The notes beneath the pieces were generated by a model, which was not told where the DNA came from, did no database searches, and saw only the letters and a list, made by a program, of their open reading frames with translations. Positions 8,665 to 18,258 of a DNA stretch of 64,000 nt are shown one piece after another (the stretch's first letter is position 1; each line of letters begins with the position of its first letter). The position numbers and the translations under genes were made by a program. The DNA comes from Psychroflexus sp. ALD_RP9 (lineage in GTDB: Bacteria; Bacteroidota; Bacteroidia; Flavobacteriales; Flavobacteriaceae). Location: the NCBI RefSeq assembly GCF_017311165.1, contig NZ_CP062973.1:868001-932000 (forward strand). The letters are read 5' to 3'.

Positions 8665-9419
8665 AACTCGATTGGTTTGTAATTAGATGGAATTGAAAAC
8701 GGAAAACGAAGATCTTCATTTAAAGTTACTGATTTAAAATCTAAGTTAATATGTATAACTGATTGATTTTCTTTAGCTAAAATACGTAATTCTTCTGGAA
8801 AAAATTGTTGGTTAAGCTTTCTGAATTTATCATAGTTAACTTGTAATGAACGGTTTTGATTGGCTAAACTCTGTTGTGTTAACTTAAATTGTTTTGCATC
8901 TAAAACAGCCTTAAACACCATAAAAGGTTGAGCTTCAGTAATACTAATATAGTTTGGTGCGCTATAATAAAGTGATTTCTTTTTTATAGGATAAAAGTTG
9001 ATGCCTAACAACAAGTTTTGGAGTTGTTCAAAATTAATTTCGACACCTAAATACTTTTTAGCAATGCTAAAATCACCTTCAAAATAAGTCTTGTTTATTT
9101 TTTCATAGAACTTGACTTCTTCTGGTGTCACCAAGACTTTTGCAACAGTGAGTAAACCCATTAATTTTGCACTTAGCCAAATAGTTTTATCTTTTTCAAT
9201 ACGATACGTAATGTTTAAAGATTGTGTTTCATCTTCAGAGGTATAAAGCGCTTTAATTTTACCATTAATAGTTTTAAAACTAGGCTGATTTTCCTTGAAA
9301 TTTCTTAGAGCCACACGTTCAGATGCAACGTCTTTATCTTCTGATAATTTTTTTGTTGACTTACAAGAAGTCACTAAAAAACAACTTATGATAATTATTA
9401 AAACTGAATGATATCTCAT
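8661..9419 (-). CDS. DUF4292 lipoprotein, LolB-like by pattern
   Basis: This 252-residue lipoprotein has the lipobox LVTSC (Cys19), followed by Lys-rich rather than acidic residues, so nothing suggests surface export. The body alternates beta strands: IKALYTSEDETQSLNITYRI, then IWLSAKLMGLLTVAKVLVTP, then an F/Y-rich strand (KFYEKINKTYFEGDF) and LLLGINF. This order resembles the LolB fold, in which a beta-sheet lined with hydrophobic residues carries lipoproteins to the outer membrane. The LolB link is my inference from pattern; what is certain is DUF4292 membership. The neighbours are a TPR protein 2 bp upstream and envC overlapping downstream, which agrees with an outer-membrane assembly role. 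Confidence 0.8.
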   Translation of the reverse strand: MRYHSVLIIIISCFLVTSCKSTKKLSEDKDVASERVALRNFKENQPSFKTINGKIKALYTSEDETQSLNITYRIEKDKTIWLSAKLMGLLTVAKVLVTPEEVKFYEKINKTYFEGDFSIAKKYLGVEINFEQLQNLLLGINFYPIKKKSLYYSAPNYISITEAQPFMVFKAVLDAKQFKLTQQSLANQNRSLQVNYDKFRKLNQQFFPEELRILAKENQSVIHINLDFKSVTLNEDLRFPFSIPSNYKPIEL

Positions 9420-9421
9420 AT

Positions 9422-10765
9422 TTAATTTTTAAGCTGTGATTGATGAAATTTAATTTTTTCGGGTTGATCTAAATTTTTGTATATTTTAATGTAAAGCGTA
9501 TGAAAATTTTGCTGTAATTGAGGTTGACCAACAAGTAAACTAAATCCCATATCTAATTGCTGTAAAGCTTTTTCAATGTTGTTTTGTTCATATAAAGCGG
9601 CAGACTTTGCATAATAAAATACTGGCTGTGCAGGAAAAAGCTCTAAGGCTGAGTTAGTATAGTTTAAGACTTCTGAAAATTCTCCGAGTAACAACCCTAA
9701 ATTAATCACCTCTTTATATAACTTAAAATCTTGTGGCTTATTGTCTAAAGCTTCTTTGAAATAACCATAGGCTTTTTGGGGGTTTTTAGTCTTGTAAAAT
9801 TGGGCTAATTCAGCTTTACTTGCACTTTGTTCTTCGGTTGAAATTGCCGAATTTAAAACTTCTAACAAATCTTGTTGTAAATCTTTATCGTTAGCTGTAA
9901 ATCTTTTGTAAGCTTTAATAACTTCTAATTTTTTAGTTTCGGTTAAGCGCCTGCTTTGCACCACGTTTTTGGTTGCTTTTTTCGCCTTGTTAGGTTGTTC
10001 TAAAAGCATGTAAGTCTGAGCCAAATAAGGATCTATTTGATCGGAGAAGCTGATTTTTTCTTTAGCTTGGTTTCCTATTTTTACAATATTATTATAGTCT
10101 TTTTTAACTGTATACAACTCTAACAAAGCGAGATAAGGACTCATATCATACGTATTTTCCTTAAGTCGATTTAAAAAATAGGTTTCACCTTCTTTTAACA
10201 TAGCTGTAGACATATAAATATTTAAACGCATTTGATCTCGATAATCTGAATATCCCAAAATTTGCTCAATTTTATGTAATACGTCTAATGCTTTTTGAGG
10301 TTGTTGATTCAGCAAATACAAATTAGCAAGCTCTTGTTTGAAACTAAAGTCTGTTTCGCTTAAAATCAGGGCTTGCTTAATAGCGTTTTCAATAGATTTT
10401 TGCTCTAAATAAAAATTAAATAATTGTCTTCTTATTAATTTTTTATTGTCTTCAGTAGCTAATTTTAATGCTTTTTGATAAGCTGTTTCAGCTAGTTTAA
10501 AATCTTTAAGTTGTTGATAATTTTTACCCAACAAATTATAAACAGCCATTTGAGTGCTGTCTATCATTTTGCATTGTTGAAGTGCTTTAATGGCTTTTGC
10601 AGGATTGTTGATTGCTGTTTGTGCAATTGCTTTAAAAAATAGTTCTTGAAATTCGTCTGTTACATTGCCTAAATCATCAGTTGCTTTATCTAAAGCCATG
10701 TCAGGGTTTTGCGCCTGTAGCACAAAACCCCAAATACAAAACATGACAATGTAAACGTGCTTCAT
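9422..10765 (-). CDS. Secreted TPR repeat protein
   Basis: This 447-residue protein has a signal peptide (VYIVMFCIWGFVLQAQ) followed by helical TPR repeats along almost the whole length. Examples are AVYNLLGKNYQQLKDFKLAETAYQKAL near 74-100 and EVLNYTNSALELFPAQPVFYYAKSAALYEQNNIEKAL near 360-400. There is no catalytic motif. TPR arrays of this kind serve as binding platforms in the periplasm or on the inner face of the outer membrane. The gene lies 5 bp after the nucleotidyltransferase gene and 2 bp before the DUF4292 gene. A partnership with those two lipoprotein and amidase-activator genes is likely from context but not shown. Confidence 0.85.
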   Translation of the reverse strand: MKHVYIVMFCIWGFVLQAQNPDMALDKATDDLGNVTDEFQELFFKAIAQTAINNPAKAIKALQQCKMIDSTQMAVYNLLGKNYQQLKDFKLAETAYQKALKLATEDNKKLIRRQLFNFYLEQKSIENAIKQALILSETDFSFKQELANLYLLNQQPQKALDVLHKIEQILGYSDYRDQMRLNIYMSTAMLKEGETYFLNRLKENTYDMSPYLALLELYTVKKDYNNIVKIGNQAKEKISFSDQIDPYLAQTYMLLEQPNKAKKATKNVVQSRRLTETKKLEVIKAYKRFTANDKDLQQDLLEVLNSAISTEEQSASKAELAQFYKTKNPQKAYGYFKEALDNKPQDFKLYKEVINLGLLLGEFSEVLNYTNSALELFPAQPVFYYAKSAALYEQNNIEKALQQLDMGFSLLVGQPQLQQNFHTLYIKIYKNLDQPEKIKFHQSQLKN

Positions 10766-10770
10766 CTTTA

Positions 10771-11784
10771 TTAGTCTAAAACTGAATAATCACCAATACT
10801 TATTGATGTAAACTCTCCATTAAATTTGGCATGATTGCCAATCATGGCGTTATCTAAAGTGGCATTCTTAATAAGTGAATGCTCTTGAATAAGCGAATTT
10901 TTAATCTTAGAATCTTCAACTACACTATTATTTCCGATCGATACATTTGGGCCAATTTTAGCATTTTTTAAAACTACATTTTCTCCTACAAAACAAGGTT
11001 CGATAATTTCAGCATTTTCTAGTGTAATATTTTTAGAAATCAGTTGTTCTTTTCCTTCTTTTTGAATAAAATTCAACATACGTGAGTTAGTGTCGACAGT
11101 TACAGTTTTGTTACCACAGTCCATCCATTCATCTACTTTTCCAGGCTTAAAACTTGCACCATCAGCTCTCATTTTATCAATACCATCATTAATTTGATAT
11201 TCGCCTCCACGCATCATATTTTGAGCGATTACTTCTTCAAGTTTAGATTTCAATACGGCAACATCTTTAAAATAATAAATCCCAATAACAGCTAAATCAG
11301 ATACAAATTCACTTGGCTTTTCAACAAGTTCTGTGATTTCATTCTCTTGATTTAATTTTACTACGCCATAAGCACTTGGGTTTTCGACTTGTTTTACCCA
11401 CATGACTGCGTCGGCCGATTTATCTAAATTGAAGTCAGCTTTAAATAAAGTATCTGCATAAGCAACAACTGCTGGACCTTGAAGAGAATCCTTGGCGCAC
11501 ATGATAGCATGACCAGTGCCTAGCGGCTGGTCTTGATAGTAAATACTAGGTTTGGCGTTTAAACTTTTAGCAACTTCAGTAAGTTTTTCTTCGATAGCTT
11601 GGCCAAAATCTTCAGAAATTATAAAGGCAACTTCATCTATAGTTTCATCTAAAACGCCAGCAATATCTTCGACTAATCGCTGAACAATAGGTTTGCCAGC
11701 AATTGGTATTAATGGTTTAGGAACTGTAAGTGTGTGCGGTCTAAGGCGTGAACCACGACCAGCCATTGGTACAATTATTTTCAT
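10771..11784 (-). CDS. Sugar-phosphate nucleotidyltransferase with hexapeptide tail
   Basis: The N-terminal nucleotidyltransferase domain opens with GRGSRLRPHTLTVPKPLIPI (residues 9-28), the nucleotide-binding signature of RmlA/GlmU-type enzymes. The metal-binding Asp of AYADTLF lies near 112. From about 255 the chain becomes a left-handed beta helix (VGENVVLKNAKIGPNVSIG and following). Such enzymes join a sugar 1-phosphate to an NTP to make a nucleotide sugar for envelope glycans. The sugar cannot be read from sequence; glucose-1-phosphate or N-acetylglucosamine-1-phosphate are both possible. At 337 residues it is shorter than bifunctional GlmU (about 450) and probably lacks a complete acetyltransferase. 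Confidence 0.85.
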   Translation of the reverse strand: MKIIVPMAGRGSRLRPHTLTVPKPLIPIAGKPIVQRLVEDIAGVLDETIDEVAFIISEDFGQAIEEKLTEVAKSLNAKPSIYYQDQPLGTGHAIMCAKDSLQGPAVVAYADTLFKADFNLDKSADAVMWVKQVENPSAYGVVKLNQENEITELVEKPSEFVSDLAVIGIYYFKDVAVLKSKLEEVIAQNMMRGGEYQINDGIDKMRADGASFKPGKVDEWMDCGNKTVTVDTNSRMLNFIQKEGKEQLISKNITLENAEIIEPCFVGENVVLKNAKIGPNVSIGNNSVVEDSKIKNSLIQEHSLIKNATLDNAMIGNHAKFNGEFTSISIGDYSVLD

Positions 11785-11804
11785 AAGTTTAGTTTGTGTT
11801 AGTA

Positions 11805-12239
11805 TTAATTAATTCCTGTGCTTCCAAAACCGCCGTGACCACGAGTGGTTTCATTTAATGATTCAACTTCAAGAAAATTAGCCTGTTCAACTTTTGCAAA
11901 TACAAGCTGTGCAATACGGTCTCCGTTTTTAATTTTAAATATTTCATTAGACAAGTTTACAAGTATAACGCCTATTTCGCCTCGGTAATCAGCATCTATG
12001 GTACCAGGAGAGTTTAAAACTGTAACTCCTTTTTTTAGGGCTAACCCGCTTCTTGGCCTCACTTGCGCTTCGTAACCAGAAGGCAAAGCTATAAACAAAC
12101 CTGTTTTGATCAAGGCTCGTTCTAAAGGCTTCAACTGTAAGTCTTGGTCTAAATTAGCTCGTAAATCAACACCAGCTGATTGTTCGGTTTCGTAAGTAGG
12201 TAATTGATGTAGAGAGGTATTTTTTATAGTGACTTTCAT
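11805..12239 (-). CDS. dut: dUTP diphosphatase
   Basis: This 144-residue trimeric dUTPase hydrolyses dUTP to dUMP and pyrophosphate, keeping uracil out of DNA and supplying dTMP synthesis. All five family motifs are visible in order: AGVDLRAN (motif 1, catalytic Asp), [10 protein letters not shown] (2), [13 protein letters not shown] (3), [10 protein letters not shown] (4) and the Phe-containing C-terminal P-loop-like [10 protein letters not shown] (5). The length is normal for bacterial Dut. It lies in the middle of an envelope operon, 5 bp after the flippase gene. The link to the neighbours is likely co-expression in growing cells rather than a shared pathway. Confidence 0.97.
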
Positions 12240-12244
12240 CCTGA

Positions 12245-13705
12245 CTAATTTTGTAACATATGTTTAATTTCATTTTTTTCATTAAAATAAATTAGCGTCA
12301 TAAATGCTAATAAACTTGAAATACCGAAGATATAATTTTCTGGCATGACATAAAACGATATCGCGCTAATTACGACTGATAAACAAAAATAAAGACTGAT
12401 GCGTTTTAATTGAAACGGTATTGGGTAATATTTACGTGAGTAGAAATATGAAATTAACATCATTGAAAAATAGGCTGCTAAGGTTGCAATTGCAGAACCC
12501 ATATAACCAATTTGTGGAATTAAGCTGAAATTAATAACAAGTGTAATTATAGCGCCTAAAGTTGAAATATAAGCACCAAATTTAGTACGATCAGTCACTT
12601 TGTACCAAACCGAAAGGTTATGGTAAATCCCTAAACAAAAATTAGCAATAAGTAAAATTGGGACTATTGCTAAAGCTTCGTAGTAGCTCTCTTTTTGAAG
12701 AATGATTGATTTAATAGGGTTAATAAATACAACAACTCCAATTAAAATTAGTGCTCCAAAAATCACAAAATATTTTGTAATGATGGCATATGCAACTTCT
12801 GGTTGTTTACTATTAGAGTGGCTGAAAAAAAAAGGCTCAATTCCTAGTCGAAATGCTGTAACATAAAGCATCATAAATACAGCGATTTTATAACATGCGG
12901 AATAAGCACCGATAATTTCTTTAGGATTGTCTTCGGGCAATAAATAATTCAGTAAAATTCGATCGAATACCTCATTTACTGAAAAGGCTAACCCTGCAAC
13001 CAAAACTGGCCAAGAGTAGTTTAACATTTGCCTTAGCAGTTTTGTATTTAGGCTAAGTTTAAGTTTAAAGTAAAATGGCAAGACTAATAATAAAGACGAT
13101 AAGCTTGCAATTAAATTCGCGATAAACACATAACTAATTTGAAAATCATCAACATAAATCGCCTCTAAAAATTCAAATTTGCTGTGTAATTGAACTAACC
13201 AAGCTAAAAAGAAAAAATTAAGCAAGAAGTTAATACTTACATTTGTAATTTTTATAGCTGCAAATTTTACAGGCTTCTTATTAGCGCGCATATAAGCGAA
13301 CGGAATAACAACTAAAACATCTAGAATTAATATACCTATTACATAAGCTAAATAGTCAGCTTTAATATCAAGAAATTGACTTATAGTATTTAGATTTAAA
13401 AAGGCCAAAGCCAAAAAAATGACACTTGTAATGATAAGCGACCAAGTTGATGTATTTACAACATCGTTTTGTTTGGTTTTTGATTGGTTGCTGTAAAACC
13501 TAAAAAAAGCAGTTTCCATACCATAAGTTAGTAGCACATTAAAAATAACAAAGTAGGCAAAAACAACTGAAAGTTCGCCATATAATTCACGATCGTCGAA
13601 ATACTTTGTATGAACAATAACCAATAAAAAGCTAATCATTCGAGGCAAAACTGTTGCTAAGCCATAAATAAAGGTTTGTTTAAAAAGTGATTTATACGCT
13701 GACAA
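12245..13705 (-). CDS. Polysaccharide/oligosaccharide flippase (MATE/Wzx-like)
   Basis: This 486-residue membrane protein has about 12-14 predicted helices. The N-terminus ([20 protein letters not shown]) and the [13 protein letters not shown] segment near 80-92 are typical of Wzx/MOP-superfamily lipid-linked sugar flippases. The C-terminal half carries the second flippase domain. It would move a lipid-linked glycan precursor from the cytoplasmic to the periplasmic side of the inner membrane. It is the first gene of the six-gene operon, preceded by a TACATTTG promoter element 20 bp upstream. No glycosyltransferases lie beside it, so the glycan cannot be named. A MurJ-like role is less likely because of the MATE-type C-terminus. 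Confidence 0.88.
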
Positions 13706-13724
13706 AGTAATTTAAATTGAAACT

Positions 13725-13732
13725 CAAATGTA
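13725..13732 (-). promoter_or_regulatory. Promoter -7 element of the flippase-envC operon
   Basis: On the minus strand this reads TACATTTG, an exact match to the Bacteroidota -7 consensus TAnnTTTG, 20 bp before the flippase ATG. Twenty bases further upstream is TTA, one base off the -33 TTG. It lies just beyond the terminator of the preceding operon, so the six envelope genes probably form one transcription unit. Confidence 0.55.
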
Positions 13733-13753
13733 TTAAAATTAAAGTTAACCCAT

Positions 13754-13789
13754 AAAAAAACTGCTTGAGTTATTCAAGCAGTTTTTTTT
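13754..13789 (-). terminator. Terminator after the TonB receptor/DUF5689 operon
   Basis: A perfect 8-bp stem CTGCTTGA/TCAAGCAG (13761-13768 and 13774-13781) has a 5-base loop and is flanked by seven A on one side and eight T on the other. It can end transcription on either strand. On the minus strand it lies 19 bp after the DUF5689 stop codon. Confidence 0.9.
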
Positions 13790-13807
13790 ATTTAGTTGAT
13801 GTAAATG

Positions 13808-15289
13808 TTACTCTACATTTACCATGATTTCATCTAATTCATAAGTACCATCAGCACCTGTACTACCGCTACCAATGTATTTGAAAGCAAAGTGACCATT
13901 AGCTTCAAAACATGACATATCTACAACACCTGATTCAACCCAGTTGCCAAAAAACTCGCCATCACTAACAATTGTTGCGTCATCAATTAAGCCCCAATCT
14001 GCATTTGCAACACCAGCTTCTGTACCATCCCAATTAGTAGAATACAACAACTGTAAGTTACTATCATCAGAGAAACTATTAGATGTTTTAAACTCTAATG
14101 TAACCTTAGTATTAGATTCAATATCAATTTCAGGAGAAATTAACCATGCTATACTGCTATCGTCACCAGATTGGAATGAGCCTATTCGAGCAGATGTTCC
14201 TAAAGAAGCATTTGTACCACCTGCTGAGTAAGTTTCCCATGTCACTGAGCCTGACTCGATATAATTAGTCCAACCAGCAACATTTACAGGACCAGTTCCT
14301 TGTCCTTCAAAATCAAGATTAATCAATTCATTAGCAGCTGCTGTTGTAGTTCCGCAAGAATAAACTAATGGGTCGCAACGCTCACCATTCATTTCACTAG
14401 CGTCTGCTTGTGAGTTTAGGTAGAATGTATACTTATCACCTTCAAAAGTCCTTGTTAAAACACCACTAATTTGACCCGAACCTTGAGGAATAGAAGCAGA
14501 TTTAAAATCAGAAAAAGTTGATGTACTTAAAATTATTTGTCCGTTTCCTCCACAACTCTCTAAGGTTCTTTCTCCATCAAATTGATCATTAGGTTCACTA
14601 GCATAAGAAACTGAAGATACTACTTGGCCATCTTGATTGAATTCTAACAATTCTCTTAAAAATTGAACATTTTCAAATGTCACGTAAGTGTTTAACATGT
14701 TAGGAGTTATGCTCCCAAGTTCTACTGAAGTTGGTACAATTTCAGCAACTTCAGATGCTCTAATAATGTGCTCACCAAAGAATGACTGACCTATCTGGCC
14801 TATTTGTCCACCGTCATTGACACCTAATTCAGCAACACCAAATTCACCGCTTGCTATATCGCTTGGATTATCAACATCTTGTGCAGCTGACAGACCATCT
14901 AATTTAATGTATACTTTTTGACCAACTTCAAATAACGTAAATAAAGGCGCTTTATCTACTTGTACTGAAATACCAAAGGTTGGGTTTTCAGGCTTATCTT
15001 GTATCACTAGTTCTTTGTAGAAATTTCCACCAATGTCTGAAGATACAACATATCCAACAGCATAAGTACTCTGACCATCGTTTGACGCTTCGAAAGTTAC
15101 AATATCAAAATCATTTTGCTCAAGTTGACCATATATGGTTGAGAGTTCTACAACATTGCCATCTAATTCAGGTTCTACTGCTGAAAAAGTAATATCAGCA
15201 TAATCGTCTTCACCTACACAAGAAGTGAATAATGTGGCTGTTGCAATAAACAACAGGCTTAATACGTGGTTAAATTTTAGCGTTTTCAT
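13808..15289 (-). CDS. DUF5689 lipoprotein with choice-of-anchor J domain
   Basis: This lipoprotein of about 493 residues has the lipobox LFTSC (Cys24), followed at once by VGEDDY. Acidic residues right after the Cys resemble the lipoprotein export signal that places Bacteroidota lipoproteins on the cell surface. The DUF5689 region covers about 45-285 and shows two OB-fold-like blocks (AVGYVVSSDIGGNFYKELVI and SGVLTRTFEGDKYTFYLNS). The C-terminal part, about 310-493, is a jellyroll of the choice-of-anchor J/cleaved-adhesin type. I chose the ATG at 15289 over 15298 because it gives a normal signal peptide (MKTLKFN). It lies 17 bp after a TonB receptor, like a SusD-type partner, and opposite a nuclease-family gene. 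Confidence 0.85.
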   Translation of the reverse strand: MKTLKFNHVLSLLFIATATLFTSCVGEDDYADITFSAVEPELDGNVVELSTIYGQLEQNDFDIVTFEASNDGQSTYAVGYVVSSDIGGNFYKELVIQDKPENPTFGISVQVDKAPLFTLFEVGQKVYIKLDGLSAAQDVDNPSDIASGEFGVAELGVNDGGQIGQIGQSFFGEHIIRASEVAEIVPTSVELGSITPNMLNTYVTFENVQFLRELLEFNQDGQVVSSVSYASEPNDQFDGERTLESCGGNGQIILSTSTFSDFKSASIPQGSGQISGVLTRTFEGDKYTFYLNSQADASEMNGERCDPLVYSCGTTTAAANELINLDFEGQGTGPVNVAGWTNYIESGSVTWETYSAGGTNASLGTSARIGSFQSGDDSSIAWLISPEIDIESNTKVTLEFKTSNSFSDDSNLQLLYSTNWDGTEAGVANADWGLIDDATIVSDGEFFGNWVESGVVDMSCFEANGHFAFKYIGSGSTGADGTYELDEIMVNVE

Positions 15290-15306
15290 TATAATCAATT
15301 TATTTT

Positions 15307-18168
15307 TTAGAATCTTAAGTAAACATTTAAATAATAGGTTGTTCCATAACCCATAAAGTATCGGTTTCCAAATAATGCACCGTTTTCTCTAGACATATCT
15401 TCCAGTCTAGAATTATAATTTGAAGTCCGTGATTGCTCAAAGCCACCTGTTTTGTAGACTTCATCTAATACGTTATTAACTACAGCAAAGAAACCAAAGA
15501 AATAATCATCTATTCTCCAAGATTTTCCAGCTGTTAAGTTAACCAACATATAATCATCAAACTTTTCTTGTTTTAATAAGTCTCTCGCCACACCGGTATC
15601 ATAATTTGTGATTGGTAATCCATCATAATCTAATGCAAAATTATCAGATCTTAAAATACCACTCGGACTAATATACGAATTTGAGAAGTGATTAACGGTT
15701 ACTCCTAAATTCCAATAATCAGGATCTCGATATTCAAAGCCTAATTGGAATACACGTTCTGGACCACCAGGCACATGTAAATCTTTCATATCTGTTTTGC
15801 CATCACCAAATCTTAATTGTTGACCTGGAAAGTTTTGACTTGTAAGATATAGATCTGGATTATTCGTGTAAACGTAATTACCAAATGACCCAGCAGCTTT
15901 TAGTTTTAAGGTTGAATGCACTTGAGCTTCAAGACCAAACTCTAAACCATAGTGGCGGCGATCCATGCCTGTCATCACCTCTTGAACAAAAGCACTAAAA
16001 TCAGTCTCTGGAATTGGATTGATAGAATTATTTGTTAAATCTTGTGTAAAATAAAAACCTACATTAGTTTCATCTTGAAAGCCTGCATAAAAACCTGTAA
16101 CCCTCGCATTAAATAAAGGAGATTTAAAAATATAACTTAAATCTAAAGCTTGTGATTTAACTTCAGTTAAGCCGTCAACAACTTCATGCGTTTGGCGTGA
16201 ATTACTGTAAGAGTTTCTAATATTAGGTGCATTTTGTTGGTAAGCCGCGTTAAAATCAATTAAGTGGCGACCCGTAATTTTATAAACAGCTCCTGTTTTT
16301 AATCCATAAGTCGTAAAATCAAGTTCTTCACCTGGCCCAAATGAATTATCAGCAAAGAATCCGTTACGATAGTTACCGATTCTTTGATAAGTTGTTTTAC
16401 CGAATTTTGCACCCACATGAAAATCTATTGCTCTATACTGAAATTGTAATTGCGCGAAAGCATCATAAACTTCAGAATCAATCTCGAAATTATATTCATA
16501 GTCATCACCTTCTCGAACAAGACGATTTGGATTATTTAAATCACTCTGTGCTAAATCTTGAGCAGAACCGGTTACAAAAGAGCTTTCTTCTGCAAAGAAA
16601 TCAACATCTAAAAACTGCTGCCCACCAAGTAGGTCTTCAACTTGTGCAAAATTATGACTATTTAAATTTCTGTAATTTAAACGACCGTTAAGTGTTATAT
16701 TATCTGTCAGTTTTGCATTTACAATAGAGTTTAACATTAATTGATCATCCTCAACACGATCTGACTTAAGAATGTAAACAGAGTTATTGTTAGGGAAAAT
16801 TCGGTTAGCATAAAAAGCTTCGCCCCAATCAAATTGACCATCATTTTCAAACTCATTTCTCAATCCATAAGCATTTTGGAAATCAGCTGCTGATGGGTTA
16901 GGAAATCGAAGTGCATAACTTGGCAGGTTTTGATAATAAATAGGATCAGGATTTCGAGCGCCTCCTTCAGGGAACGTAACTCCATTGTCAGGGTCGATAT
17001 ATGTTCCTCCATTATCAATACGAAGCCTTGAATTATAACCTGTTTGATAACCTAAATTAGTGTTTATTGAAACCTTGTCACTTACATCCCAATAGTGGTT
17101 AAGCATAAAAACAGGCTGTTCATTTCTATTTTCACGAGTTGCCCGTTTTTCACCGTTAAAGTAACCCCAATTTGGGTTGTAATCTACACCTCTTAAGTCT
17201 ACTACTTCTTGAGTAACCGCTGTACTTGTTCCACGATGGTTTGGCGCATAAAAACCTGTAAAGTTTAAGCTATGCTTACTATTTAATTGCTTTTCTACAG
17301 CCAAGAAAAATGAGTTAGCATCATAAGAAGTCCCTTCTCTAAAGCCTTCTTCTCCAAAACGACGAGACATTAAGACTGAATAAGACCAACCGCCATTTAA
17401 AGCGCCAGAATTATAACTTCCCATCACTCGCCCTTGGTAGCTTCGGTTTGAAGATGCATAAGAAACTCGACCACCTTGACGCATCTTAGAAGCTCGCATA
17501 ATAATATTGGTTGTACCACCAAGATCACCAAAGTTGTAATCACTAGCTTTTGTATTTCTAACAAATACACGATTTCGTTGAACATCGTTCAAGCCACCCC
17601 AAGTTCCCCAACTTGGTCGTCCCGTGGTTTGATTGTTCATTTCGATACCGTTTATTAAAACTTTACCGCTGGCATTATCAAATCCACGTGGATTAAAAAA
17701 GGCTGCACTAAAATCGAAAGCTGCCGCTCTTAAATAAGTATCTTGTGATGAAGCCAACAAACCAGAGATATTTGATGAAGAAACATCATCTCCGTTTAGT
17801 TCGTTGTCTGCAAGACTAATTGTACTAATTTGATAATTCTCTTTGGTTATGTCATAGTTTAAAAAGAGATCCCCTAAATCTAAAGTTTGACCTTCAGTAA
17901 TTACAATAGGATACTTTTTAGTTTCATAATCTTCTTTCGAGATTTCTAAAACTTGCTCGCCTAGAGGCAAGCTTAAGCCTTCAAAAGTAAAGGCTCCAGA
18001 ATTATTAGTTTTAACACTCAATTCTGTACCTTCAATGCTTATGATCGCATCTGGAATAGATTTTCCTGAAACATCTTCAAACAATCGCCCTTTAACGTTG
18101 GTTTGCTGTGCAAAAGACTGCAACGCTAAAAGGAATGTGAAAATGCTTAATAATTGTAGTTTACGCAT
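15307..18168 (-). CDS. TonB-dependent receptor with carboxypeptidase-like N-domain
   Basis: This outer-membrane active transporter has 953 residues. After the signal peptide (cleavage near SFAQ) come a CarboxypepD_reg-like beta-sandwich (about 22-105), a TonB plug (about 115-235, with VLINGIEMNNQ and the GDLGGTTNII motif) and a 22-strand-type barrel ending in Phe (YYLNVYLRF). No TonB box is obvious to me. It is co-transcribed with a DUF5689 lipoprotein 17 bp downstream, the usual receptor/lipoprotein pairing in this phylum, and its promoter faces that of a secreted endonuclease/phosphatase-family gene. The substrate is unknown; nucleic acid or phosphodiester material is a hypothesis from context. 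Confidence 0.92.
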   Translation of the reverse strand: MRKLQLLSIFTFLLALQSFAQQTNVKGRLFEDVSGKSIPDAIISIEGTELSVKTNNSGAFTFEGLSLPLGEQVLEISKEDYETKKYPIVITEGQTLDLGDLFLNYDITKENYQISTISLADNELNGDDVSSSNISGLLASSQDTYLRAAAFDFSAAFFNPRGFDNASGKVLINGIEMNNQTTGRPSWGTWGGLNDVQRNRVFVRNTKASDYNFGDLGGTTNIIMRASKMRQGGRVSYASSNRSYQGRVMGSYNSGALNGGWSYSVLMSRRFGEEGFREGTSYDANSFFLAVEKQLNSKHSLNFTGFYAPNHRGTSTAVTQEVVDLRGVDYNPNWGYFNGEKRATRENRNEQPVFMLNHYWDVSDKVSINTNLGYQTGYNSRLRIDNGGTYIDPDNGVTFPEGGARNPDPIYYQNLPSYALRFPNPSAADFQNAYGLRNEFENDGQFDWGEAFYANRIFPNNNSVYILKSDRVEDDQLMLNSIVNAKLTDNITLNGRLNYRNLNSHNFAQVEDLLGGQQFLDVDFFAEESSFVTGSAQDLAQSDLNNPNRLVREGDDYEYNFEIDSEVYDAFAQLQFQYRAIDFHVGAKFGKTTYQRIGNYRNGFFADNSFGPGEELDFTTYGLKTGAVYKITGRHLIDFNAAYQQNAPNIRNSYSNSRQTHEVVDGLTEVKSQALDLSYIFKSPLFNARVTGFYAGFQDETNVGFYFTQDLTNNSINPIPETDFSAFVQEVMTGMDRRHYGLEFGLEAQVHSTLKLKAAGSFGNYVYTNNPDLYLTSQNFPGQQLRFGDGKTDMKDLHVPGGPERVFQLGFEYRDPDYWNLGVTVNHFSNSYISPSGILRSDNFALDYDGLPITNYDTGVARDLLKQEKFDDYMLVNLTAGKSWRIDDYFFGFFAVVNNVLDEVYKTGGFEQSRTSNYNSRLEDMSRENGALFGNRYFMGYGTTYYLNVYLRF

Positions 18169-18222
18169 TTTGTTAATTTAAATTAAATTGTCTTAATTTT
18201 AAGAAAACATTATTTCGGGCTG

Positions 18223-18230
18223 CAAATGTA
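18223..18230 (-). promoter_or_regulatory. Promoter -7 element of the TonB receptor/DUF5689 operon
   Basis: On the minus strand this reads TACATTTG, an exact TAnnTTTG match, 54 bp before the receptor ATG; a leader of about 50 bases is predicted. On the opposite strand TATTTTTG at 18251-18258 is a matching element for the divergent nuclease-family gene, so both promoters share this 134-bp gap. No clear -33 TTG stands at the usual distance from either. Confidence 0.5.
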
Positions 18231-18250
18231 GTTAAATATTGTTTATTGAT

Positions 18251-18258
18251 TATTTTTG
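18251..18258 (+). promoter_or_regulatory. Promoter -7 element of the endonuclease/phosphatase-family gene
   Basis: TATTTTTG is an exact match to TAnnTTTG, 44 bp before the ATG at 18303. It lies 20 bp from the divergent -7 element of the TonB receptor operon. Confidence 0.45.
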
